From Calditrichota bacterium (GTDB lineage: Bacteria > Calditrichota > Calditrichia > RBG-13-44-9), in assembly GCA_016934605.1 (NCBI GenBank), contig JAFGSO010000004.1, forward strand, positions 1-5,824: 5,824 nucleotides of DNA, given 5' to 3'. The position numbers and the translations under genes were made by a program. Below the pieces are notes generated by a model. That model was not told where the DNA came from, did not search any database, and saw nothing but the letters and a program-made list of their open reading frames with translations. This document shows positions 1-5,824 of the stretch, one piece after another (the first letter of the stretch is position 1; every line of letters starts with the position of its first letter).

Positions 1-23
1 GCCACGAAGTGGTCCCTTCGGGA
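1..23. repeat. Twin mini-hairpins, possible edge of a dispersed palindromic repeat
   Basis: Two short inverted repeats lie directly next to each other. CCAC (2-5) pairs with GTGG (9-12) around the loop GAA, and TCCC (13-16) pairs with GGGA (20-23) around the loop TTC. The two loops are complementary, so CGAAG (5-9) can also pair with CTTCG (16-20), giving a kissing or alternative hairpin. This block is far more GC-rich than the DNA after it. Such compact palindromes are typical of dispersed intergenic repeats, but only one copy is visible and the window edge may cut it off. No U-tract follows, so a terminator is unlikely. Confidence 0.35.
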
Positions 24-273
24 GAATCCATTTCTTATTGATTTTAATGAATTTCCAAACAAGTTAGCCGAGACCATTTTTCATTGTTTTCAAATTTTCA
101 CACAGGCTCTTAAAAAAAGGGAATTGGAGGATGAGTTAATAGAAATATGTAGAGTCATTTTATTTGTACTTATATACGATATTTTAACTTTTGATATATC
201 ATCAGCAATGAATCCATTTTTCACGCTTTTATTTTTCGAAGGTCAGAAAAAATTTCGAAAAAATCGATATTGA
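1..273 (+). other. Unassigned open frame without visible start (possible 3' end of an upstream gene)
   Basis: Frame 1 reads through 90 codons from the window edge to a TGA at 271-273, which is long for such AT-rich DNA. The translation is rich in Phe, Ile, Leu and Lys. It holds a charged stretch (KKRELEDELIEI) followed by a hydrophobic stretch (VILFVLIYDIL). I recognise no family. Internal start choices are poor: TTG at 124 or ATG at 208. Against coding: the first 23 bases look like a palindromic repeat, the Phe excess is what chance translation of T-rich DNA gives, and base composition differs sharply from the genes downstream. It could be the C-terminus of a transferred or decaying gene, or simply chance. 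Confidence 0.15.
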
Positions 274-455
274 AATGGTATATCTTTCAATTCTGTGATA
301 GTGGGATTTCTTTGAATTTTGTCTTAATTTTTTTCAACTATTTGTTTCGCATCCATATCAAAATACCCAATAATATATTGTAAATATTAGTATTATAATA
401 AATTTTTGTTTTTTCTTCCGGATTTCAAAAAAAATAAAAAAATAAAAGTTAACTC
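274..455. other. AT-rich intergenic spacer, no gene seen
   Basis: This is very AT-rich DNA with A and T runs, for example around 428-446, and stop codons in all frames. I see no RNA gene, terminator or clear repeat. A second TATAAT-like hexamer lies at 394-399, but no -35 element sits at a proper distance. The A-tracts just upstream of the promoter at 456-483 could act as an UP element or bendable DNA; this is inference. Confidence 0.5.
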
Positions 456-483
456 TTGCATTTTATGAATTTTGTATTATAAT
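456..483 (+). promoter_or_regulatory. Predicted sigma70-type promoter of the dcw operon
   Basis: The -10 hexamer TATAAT (478-483) matches the consensus perfectly. A weak -35 element, TTGCAT (456-461), lies 16 bases upstream. A-rich DNA precedes it, as in UP elements. Transcription would start near 490, leaving an untranslated leader of about 55 bases before the ATG at 547. It is the only well-placed promoter before mraZ. The -35 is poor, so activity may rest on the -10 and upstream A-tracts, or on a lineage-specific sigma factor. Confidence 0.55.
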
Positions 484-486
484 TTA

Positions 487-505
487 TGGGTGGTTGAAAG
501 TGGGG
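487..505 (+). promoter_or_regulatory. Candidate MraZ-binding operator (GTGG repeats, 10-bp period)
   Basis: GTGG occurs at 490-493 and 500-503, exactly one helical turn apart. This gives TGGTT, then five bases, then TGGGG. An extra TGGG lies out of phase at 487-490. MraZ is known to bind direct TGGGN repeats with 5-base spacers upstream of its own gene in E. coli, and AAAGTGG-type repeats in Mollicutes; AAAGTGGGG is present here at 497-505. The repeats start 3 bases after the -10 box and cover the expected transcription start, a fitting place for autorepression. Only two in-phase repeats are seen and one is imperfect. Confidence 0.5.
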
Positions 506-546
506 CATTTTCCATCGAAATACATTAAAGATAACGTTTGATATCC

Positions 547-993
547 ATGGAAGAATATTTTGGTCGTTATACCAATGTGCTGGACGCGAAAGGCAGGATA
601 AATTTACCTGCCCGATTCCGGGATCTTACCCGGAAAGATGAAGATGGTGAGCGGATCTTTATTCTTACCCGTGGTACTGAACGTTATATCGCCATGTTCA
701 CGATTCAGGAATGGCGTCGGAAAGTGGATGAACTCGAGCTAAAAGTGAGTGACGGGGCACAGCGACGCGTTTTGAATCGGCGAATCAATTATCATGCATC
801 GCACCAGAAAGTAGACAAGCAAGGTCGCATAAATATACCCGCTGATCTCATCGAATATGCCCATCTGGAAAAAGACGTGGTAGTCCTGGGTACGGGCAAA
901 AAGATTGAGATCTGGAATCCTGTGGAATTACAGAATTTTCTGCAGATGAAGGAGACACAATATCAGCAACTTTCGAGTTTCCTTGATTTTTAA
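547..993 (+). CDS. mraZ: Transcriptional regulator MraZ
   Basis: MraZ is an AbrB-like, ring-forming DNA-binding protein that opens the dcw cluster and regulates it. The 148-residue product shows both family repeats, each with the DxxxR signature: DAKGRINLP at residues 13-21 and DKQGRINIP at 90-98. The first is followed by ARFRD and the second by ADLIEYAHL. Its length is normal for the family. I chose ATG 547 because the protein then begins a few residues before the conserved FGRY segment, as in known MraZ proteins. A TTG at 538 in the same frame would add three residues and cannot be excluded, since neither start has a good ribosome binding site. It stands first in the operon, behind a promoter with a likely self-recognised operator, and rsmH follows after 18 bases. 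Autorepression is inferred from the family and the box. Confidence 0.95.
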   Translation: MEEYFGRYTNVLDAKGRINLPARFRDLTRKDEDGERIFILTRGTERYIAMFTIQEWRRKVDELELKVSDGAQRRVLNRRINYHASHQKVDKQGRINIPADLIEYAHLEKDVVVLGTGKKIEIWNPVELQNFLQMKETQYQQLSSFLDF

Positions 994-1011
994 TTTATTT
1001 TCACTGAAAAA

Positions 1012-1962
1012 ATGCGACAGAATGAATTCCACAGACCGGTTTTGGCTGAACAAGCAGTGGATCTGCTGATAACAGATCCCGGGGGTATATATGTTGATGC
1101 AACCACGGGTGGTGGCGGCCATTCTAAGCTGATTATGCAACGATTGAGTAGTCATGGACGACTGCTCTGCATCGATGCGGATCCTGATGCTATTCATTAC
1201 GCCCGTGAACAATTGAAAGGTTTTGAGAACAGGATATTCCGGCTGATGTATTTCGATCAGGCCGATATCGCTTTACTGGAAGAAAATATGTTGCCTGCAA
1301 CTGGTTTTCTATTCGATCTGGGGATATCATCTTTCCAGATAGACCGGAAAGAAAAGGGATTCGCTTTCCAGGGGAGCGGTCCGCTCGACATGCGTTTTGA
1401 TCCGACGAATCCTTTATCGGCGGAGACAGTGGTTAATGAATATCCCAAAGAAAAGCTGGAAACTATTTTCCGGGAATATGGTGAAGAACGGCAGTGGCGG
1501 CGGATTGCTGATAAAATTGCACAGGTACGTGGTAAAAATCGAATAAAAAATACAGCTGAACTGGCAGAGATTATCAGATCCGCAATTCCATCGGTTCAGC
1601 TGAATAAAACTCTGGCCAGGATTTTTCAGGCGATCCGGATAGAGGTGAATGACGAGCTGCATCGGCTGGAACGGGCTTTGAATAAAGCATTTTGTTGTCT
1701 GGATCGGGCCGGACGTATTGTGGTGATTTCCTATCATTCTCTGGAAGATCGCATTGTAAAGGAATTTTTCAGGGAAAAGGAAAGGGATTGTATATGTCCG
1801 CCGGATTTTCCGCAGTGTGTATGTGATAAAAGACAGGAGATGCACATTTTGACCCGCAGACCTGTCACATCTTCTGAAAACGAGATCAGGGAGAATCCCC
1901 GCAGCCGGAGTGCCAGAATGCGGGCAGCTGAAAAAACGGTGAATTATTCCGGTATCCTATGA
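1012..1962 (+). CDS. rsmH: 16S rRNA (cytosine(1402)-N(4))-methyltransferase RsmH
   Basis: RsmH (MraW) transfers a methyl group from S-adenosylmethionine to N4 of C1402 in the 16S rRNA decoding centre. The 316-residue product is of usual length and complete. Visible family motifs are FHRPVL (6-11), the SAM-binding loop DATTGGGGHS (29-38), the acidic DADPDA (55-60), DLGISSFQID (102-111), GPLDMRFDP (123-131), RIFQAIRIEVNDEL (203-216), ISYHSLEDRIVK (239-250) and the C-terminal NPRSRSARMRAAEK (295-308). A Cys cluster, CxC at 260-262 and again at 269-271, lies in the segment after the HSLEDR motif. Similar CxC pairs occur in many RsmH proteins and might bind a metal, but no role is established from sequence. 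The start ATG lacks a Shine-Dalgarno sequence. The stop overlaps the ftsL start as ATGA at 1959-1962, suggesting translational coupling. Confidence 0.97.
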   Translation: MRQNEFHRPVLAEQAVDLLITDPGGIYVDATTGGGGHSKLIMQRLSSHGRLLCIDADPDAIHYAREQLKGFENRIFRLMYFDQADIALLEENMLPATGFLFDLGISSFQIDRKEKGFAFQGSGPLDMRFDPTNPLSAETVVNEYPKEKLETIFREYGEERQWRRIADKIAQVRGKNRIKNTAELAEIIRSAIPSVQLNKTLARIFQAIRIEVNDELHRLERALNKAFCCLDRAGRIVVISYHSLEDRIVKEFFREKERDCICPPDFPQCVCDKRQEMHILTRRPVTSSENEIRENPRSRSARMRAAEKTVNYSGIL

Positions 1963-2336
1963 AAACTGAATACAGACGGAACAGAAAAAAGAATCCCATT
2001 TTCTATCATGTTAAACTGGGGGCTTCATCGGCAGCATCAAATTTTCTGTCGGCCTTCGGATTATTTGTGGTACTGCTGCTGCTGACACTTTTTTTTATAC
2101 TGTTCCAGTGGAAGAATGTGGAAATACGGGCTCATCTGCAGGAAATAGACAGACTGAATCAGGAAGTTCTGGCATTAAATGCTGAGAACAGCCGCCTTGA
2201 AAGTCTGCGTAATTCCCTCCTGAAAGAGGTTCCGGAAAAGGCCCGCCAGAAAATGGAGCTGTTTGTTCCGGATACGCCTCCCGGAAAGATTTTGGTAAGT
2301 CAAAGAATATTAATGAGATATGAAAACAAAAAATAA
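1959..2336 (+). CDS. ftsL: Cell division protein FtsL
   Basis: FtsL is a small bitopic divisome protein that, with FtsB and FtsQ, activates the septal FtsW-FtsI synthase. The 125-residue product has the expected layout. A basic cytoplasmic tail (residues 1-20, RRNRKK at 6-11) precedes one strong membrane segment (about 29-49, LFVVLLLLTLFFILF core). A periplasmic coiled coil follows (about 52-91) with Leu/Ile/Val heptads and Asn/Glu-rich faces. A short Pro-containing tail ends the protein. Sequence identity in this family is low, so the call rests on size, topology and its place between rsmH and ftsI, where FtsL is normally encoded. Its start overlaps the rsmH stop by 4 bases and its end overlaps ftsI by 17 bases, so production of the three proteins is probably coupled. 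FtsB-like proteins share this topology but are encoded elsewhere. Confidence 0.85.
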   Translation: MKTEYRRNRKKNPIFYHVKLGASSAASNFLSAFGLFVVLLLLTLFFILFQWKNVEIRAHLQEIDRLNQEVLALNAENSRLESLRNSLLKEVPEKARQKMELFVPDTPPGKILVSQRILMRYENKK

Positions 2337-4449
2337 AAAATTTAACCATACTCCGGCAAGAATGATTCAGCAAAATGGTCACACAAATTTCAGGCTTGGC
2401 TTTATATTCCTGGCGGTCTTTGGTGTTTTCCTGCTGATCGGTTGGAAACTGGTTAAAGTGCAGATTGTAGATTATGCCTATTATAAAGACAAAGCAGATA
2501 ATAATGTTAAAAACCGGTTGATTTTAGCAGCGCGGCGTGGTGCTGTTCTGGATCGCCAGGGAAATATTCTGGCAAAGGACATTCTTCATTATTCGGTAGC
2601 ACTTGCCGGAACAAGATTGAAGAAAAAACAGGAAGTTTTTAAGGAAATTGAATCATCTCTGAAGATTCCGCTTTCCACCCTGGAAAGAAAAATCAGGAAG
2701 AATCCGGAATTCGTCTATGTGGCTCAGAAAGTACTTCCCTCTGATGTGGAAAATTTGAGAAAGCTGCGGGATCCCGGTGTCATTCTGGAAAAGCGTTTTC
2801 TGCGCGTCTACCCCTACACTGTCAATGCCGCCCATCTGCTGGGTTTCTGTGACACGGATAATAACCCACTGGGGGGCATCGAATACCAGTATAATAATTT
2901 TCTGCAGGGGAAACCAGGATGGATGATTGCCCAGCGGGATGCTCTCGGCAATCAGGTCCCTGACCTGAATTTTCCGGGAGAAGAATCCATCGATGGCATG
3001 AATATCCATCTGACCCTGGATATCGATTACCAGATTATTCTGGATGAAGAAATGAAAAAAGCGGTTCAGAAGAGCAGGGCGGCAGACGGAATGGCAATTC
3101 TGATGGACCCTTCAACCGGTGAAATTCTGGCGTTGTCCAACTACCCTTATTTTAATCCTGAAGAACCAAATCGGTATCCTGCTGAAATATTAAAGAACAG
3201 ATCAATAACGGATGTCTTCGAACCCGGGTCAACTTTTAAAATAGTAACCATGGCGGCAGCCCTGGAACACCTGAATGTCAATCTGGATCAGGATATCTTT
3301 TATTGTGAAAATGGAAAATATCGGTCCCTGGGGCTTTCCTTCGGAGATTATAAGAAATATGGATGGCTTACTGTCCGCCGAATTTTTGAAAACTCCAGCA
3401 ATATTGGCGTGGTAAAGATTGCCGAAAAATTAAATAAAGAAGTAATGTTTCGTTATGTTCGTAACTTCGGATTCGGCATGCCTACCGGAGTGGATTTACC
3501 CGGCGAGAGCGCGGGTATCCTGAGCAGTCTGGAAAAATTTTCTCGAACAACTCATCTTTTTATGAGTTTTGGCTATGAAATTGGAGTGACACCACTTCAA
3601 TTAATAACGGCATACTGTGCTGTGGCAAATGGGGGATTTCTGATGAAGCCGTTTCTGATGAGCTCCATCGATGGCGAGGGCGACCGAAAAATACGGCAGA
3701 ACAGACCGCAAAAGATCCGCCAGGTTATCTCTGAAGAGACTTCGGCCATAATGACCGATGTGCTACAGGGAGTGGTAAAAAACGGAACCGGTCATGAAGC
3801 CTACCTGGAGTCGTTTTCAATTGCCGGAAAAACAGGGACTGCGCAACTTTATAATCAGAAATTAAAAACTCATGATCCAAGAAAACATCTGGCTTCCTTC
3901 GTCGGCTTTTTCCCTGTAAATGAACCGAAGTTTGCCTTGCTTATTATGATCCGTGAACCGGCCGGGGACTATTACGGTGGCCTGGTTGCTGCTCCGGTTT
4001 TCCGCGATATCGGACGTCGCATTATGAGTTTATACTCGGCGGAACAGAACAGGTATATTGCCGCCCAGGGTGATACTCCCTGGGGAGAGACAGAGTCCAT
4101 TCCCAATGTTGAAAATCTGGAAAGGGAGACTGCGGAGAAAATCCTGAAAACGCTGGATCTGGATGTTAGATTTCAAGGAACCGGCAATGCTGTTATCCGG
4201 CAGGAAGAAGTCCGGAAAGACGGAAAGGTAACCGGTATTATTCTGTACCTGGATGAAAAATCCCGCATGACAGAGCTGGTGATGCCCGCTCTCACCGGAA
4301 AATCACTGAAGGAAGCCCTTGCTCTGTTATCCGAAATAGACCAGAATCCGGATGTGGACGGCAGCGGTATTGTCATAAGCCAGCAGCCCAAAGCAGGCAG
4401 CAAAATATTCAACAGGAAGAATGTGAAACTGGTGTTGAAACCATCATGA
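2320..4449 (+). CDS. ftsI: Septal peptidoglycan transpeptidase FtsI (PBP2x/PBP3 type) with two PASTA domains
   Basis: FtsI is a class B penicillin-binding protein that cross-links peptidoglycan at the division septum with FtsW. The 709-residue protein starts with a basic tail and one membrane anchor (about 26-46). The pedestal/dimerisation domain follows, with the RGAVLDRQG signature at 73-81. The transpeptidase domain spans roughly 255-565. Its active site is complete: STFK at 304-307 (nucleophile Ser304), SSN at 359-361 and KTGT at 504-507. After a short linker come two PASTA domains, about 592-646 and 652-708, the second ending in the typical VISQQP...G...VKLVLKP pattern. E. coli FtsI is nearer 590 residues and lacks PASTA. 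The PASTA tail recalls PBP2x/SpoVD and FtsI of several non-proteobacterial phyla. ATG 2320 lies inside ftsL; a later ATG at 2362 is possible but would shorten the basic tail. SpoVD is an alternative name, but no sporulation context is seen. Confidence 0.95.
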   Translation: MKTKNKKFNHTPARMIQQNGHTNFRLGFIFLAVFGVFLLIGWKLVKVQIVDYAYYKDKADNNVKNRLILAARRGAVLDRQGNILAKDILHYSVALAGTRLKKKQEVFKEIESSLKIPLSTLERKIRKNPEFVYVAQKVLPSDVENLRKLRDPGVILEKRFLRVYPYTVNAAHLLGFCDTDNNPLGGIEYQYNNFLQGKPGWMIAQRDALGNQVPDLNFPGEESIDGMNIHLTLDIDYQIILDEEMKKAVQKSRAADGMAILMDPSTGEILALSNYPYFNPEEPNRYPAEILKNRSITDVFEPGSTFKIVTMAAALEHLNVNLDQDIFYCENGKYRSLGLSFGDYKKYGWLTVRRIFENSSNIGVVKIAEKLNKEVMFRYVRNFGFGMPTGVDLPGESAGILSSLEKFSRTTHLFMSFGYEIGVTPLQLITAYCAVANGGFLMKPFLMSSIDGEGDRKIRQNRPQKIRQVISEETSAIMTDVLQGVVKNGTGHEAYLESFSIAGKTGTAQLYNQKLKTHDPRKHLASFVGFFPVNEPKFALLIMIREPAGDYYGGLVAAPVFRDIGRRIMSLYSAEQNRYIAAQGDTPWGETESIPNVENLERETAEKILKTLDLDVRFQGTGNAVIRQEEVRKDGKVTGIILYLDEKSRMTELVMPALTGKSLKEALALLSEIDQNPDVDGSGIVISQQPKAGSKIFNRKNVKLVLKPS

Positions 4450-5824
4450 TGATATTAAAGGATCTTTTGCAGAAAATTGATCATGAATCGGTCAGCGGAG
4501 ATGTCGACCGGCTGGTGTCAGATATTCACTATCACTCGGACACAGTGGAAAAGGATTCTCTGTTCGTGGCTATCCGGGGTTATCAGACTGATGGACATCG
4601 TTTTATCTCAAATGCCTTCGAAAACGGAGCACGAGTATTCATGATTGAAAAGGATATCGATATACCGGGTGCGACCGTAGTCCGCGTAGCGGATACACGA
4701 AAGGCCCTTTCCCGGATTTCACGGGTGTTTTTCGGCTACCCGGACCGCAAGCTGAAAATTATTGGTATAACCGGAACAACCGGAAAAACCACAACAGCAT
4801 ATCTGATTCACTCCATCCTGACCGCCGCCCACTGGAATCCCGGATTGATATCAACGGTGGAATCTTACGATGGAGATGTTTGGAAATTATCCGAGCGCAC
4901 AACCCCTGAAGCGCTGGATATTTTCCGGTTATTCCACCAGATGAATCGAAAGCGGTTAAAAAGTGCGGTTATGGAAGTTTCTTCCCATGCTCTCAGTCTT
5001 TACCGGGTAAAAGATATCAGTTTTACCGCAGGTGTTTTCACTAATCTGGGACGTGACCATCTTGATTTTCATAAAACCATGGATGACTATTTTTTGGCCA
5101 AAAAGAAATTATTTGATGAAATGAATGAGAATCAGCGGGCTATTCTGAACATAGACGATCTTTATAGTACCCGGATTCAGGAATCGACCGGCGGAGAGGT
5201 TTTTACCTACAGCATGAACCGCCGGGATGCCACCGTATGCTTTCTGCATCATGAATCCCGGCAAAAAGGTATGTCGGTGACCATGCAGATTCCTTCCGGA
5301 GTTATTACCCTGGAGACCTCGCTTCTGGGAGATTTCAATATTTATAACATATTGGCAGCTGTCACTACCGCAGTCAGTCTTGGTATCCAGGATGATTTTA
5401 TTATAAAAGGAGTAGAATCGCTGAAACGTATACCGGGACGTTGTGAGATACTGGAAACACCCTCGAATTTCACCGTTTATGTGGATTATGCGCATACGCC
5501 GGAATCCCTTCATAACATCCTTCGGGCCGTCTGGGGGGCAAAACCGGCAACTCTTATTGTCGTCTTCGGCGCCGGTGGAGACAGAGACCGGGGTAAAAGG
5601 CCCGCCATGGGTAAAGCGGCTGACGACTTCGCAGATAAAATCATCCTGACCAATGATAATCCCCGCTCAGAAGATCCCGAAACAATTATCAAAGATATTC
5701 TGGAAGGTATCAGCGATAAGTCCAAGGTTTCGGTTATTATCGATCGCAGAGAAGCCATACAGAAAGCTCTCGATATGGCACAGGCCAATGACGGCGTCCT
5801 GATTGCGGGAAAAGGACATGAAAC
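4446..5824 (+). CDS. murE: UDP-MurNAc-L-Ala-D-Glu:meso-diaminopimelate ligase MurE (3' end outside window)
   Basis: MurE is a cytoplasmic ATP-dependent ligase that adds the third amino acid to the peptidoglycan stem peptide. The frame is open from ATG 4446 to the window edge: 459 codons of an expected total near 495, so only the last few dozen residues are missing. Visible motifs are the P-loop TGTTGKTT (109-116), TTPEALD (152-158), EVSSHAL (177-183), TNLGRDHLDFH (199-209), the probable carbamylated lysine in LAKKKLF (Lys219), DYAHTP (347-352), GAGGDRDRGKRP (375-386), DNPR (404-407) and AGKGHE (454-459). DNPR marks meso-diaminopimelate specificity. Oddities: the P-loop has Thr where GTNGKT is usual, and the N-terminal DSR motif reads HSD at 30-32. 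The start overlaps the ftsI stop as ATGA, and a second ATG follows at once at 4449. The operon order supports murE strongly; in dcw clusters murF usually comes next. Confidence 0.95.
   Translation, partial: MMILKDLLQKIDHESVSGDVDRLVSDIHYHSDTVEKDSLFVAIRGYQTDGHRFISNAFENGARVFMIEKDIDIPGATVVRVADTRKALSRISRVFFGYPDRKLKIIGITGTTGKTTTAYLIHSILTAAHWNPGLISTVESYDGDVWKLSERTTPEALDIFRLFHQMNRKRLKSAVMEVSSHALSLYRVKDISFTAGVFTNLGRDHLDFHKTMDDYFLAKKKLFDEMNENQRAILNIDDLYSTRIQESTGGEVFTYSMNRRDATVCFLHHESRQKGMSVTMQIPSGVITLETSLLGDFNIYNILAAVTTAVSLGIQDDFIIKGVESLKRIPGRCEILETPSNFTVYVDYAHTPESLHNILRAVWGAKPATLIVVFGAGGDRDRGKRPAMGKAADDFADKIILTNDNPRSEDPETIIKDILEGISDKSKVSVIIDRREAIQKALDMAQANDGVLIAGKGHE

Noticed and set aside
231..264. 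Inverted repeat ATTTTTCGAA / TTCGAAAAAAT with a 13-base loop, considered as a terminator
   Set aside because: The stem is almost all A-T and no T-tract follows on either strand. TTCGAA is itself palindromic, so such pairs arise easily in AT-rich DNA.
378..399. Second promoter: TTGTAA (378-383) with TATAAT (394-399)
   Set aside because: The spacer is only 10 bases. TATAAT-like hexamers are expected by chance in this AT-rich stretch.
538..546. TTG at 538 as the start of mraZ
   Set aside because: It adds only Met-Ile-Ser before the ATG, has at best a weak AAAG upstream, and family N-termini fit the ATG at 547. It is kept as an alternative.
1414..1845. Minus-strand open frame of 143 codons opposite rsmH
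   Set aside because: It lies wholly inside a gene with complete family motifs on the other strand; the translation shows no recognisable domain and has no promoter or operon context.
5109..5513. Minus-strand open frame of 134 codons opposite murE
   Set aside because: The + strand here encodes conserved MurE motifs without interruption. The minus-strand frame resembles no family I know.
5443..5788. Other short frames within murE: + strand 5443-5649 and - strand 5510-5788
   Set aside because: Both are out-of-frame readings of the MurE C-terminal region, whose true frame contains DYAHTP, GDRDRGKRP and DNPR.
1..5824. Search for a novel defence, mobile or RNA system
   Set aside because: Everything from 547 on is ordinary dcw coding sequence. 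I saw no direct-repeat array, transposase, integrase, tRNA, or riboswitch-like structure. Only the leader (1-537) stays partly unexplained.

Overview
The window is the start of a division and cell wall (dcw) cluster, all on the + strand: an AT-rich leader of about 540 bases, then mraZ, rsmH (mraW), ftsL, ftsI (a class B penicillin-binding protein with two C-terminal PASTA domains) and murE, which runs off the right edge. This is the conserved bacterial order. I see no accessory cassette, mobile element, CRISPR array, tRNA or rRNA here.

Organism: MurE carries the DNPR motif typical of enzymes that add meso-diaminopimelate, so the wall is probably of the Gram-negative/DAP type. None of the five starts has a convincing Shine-Dalgarno sequence. 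This, with the AT-rich leader and the PASTA-bearing FtsI, would fit a member of the Bacteroidota/Calditrichota/Marinimicrobia-like (FCB) assemblage. That placement is inference, and I cannot name a genus.

Layout: bases 1-23 hold two back-to-back mini-hairpins that look like the edge of a dispersed palindromic repeat. Bases 1-273 stay open in frame 1 without a start or a recognisable product. Bases 274-455 are very AT-rich with no gene seen. A sigma70-type promoter (-35 near 456, perfect TATAAT at 478-483) is followed at once by GTGG repeats spaced 10 bp apart (487-505), which resemble an MraZ box. mraZ begins at 547 (or TTG 538), rsmH follows after 18 bases, and rsmH/ftsL, ftsL/ftsI and ftsI/murE overlap by 4, 17 and 4 bases.

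How the genes work together: MraZ probably represses its own operon by binding at the transcription start. RsmH methylates 16S rRNA. FtsL recruits and activates the septal synthase complex in which FtsI cross-links new peptidoglycan. MurE makes the cytoplasmic UDP-MurNAc-tripeptide precursor. The gene overlaps suggest one transcript with translational coupling. The most useful points for a second look are the promoter/MraZ-box overlap, the unusual substrate- and nucleotide-loop residues in MurE, and the unexplained leader.
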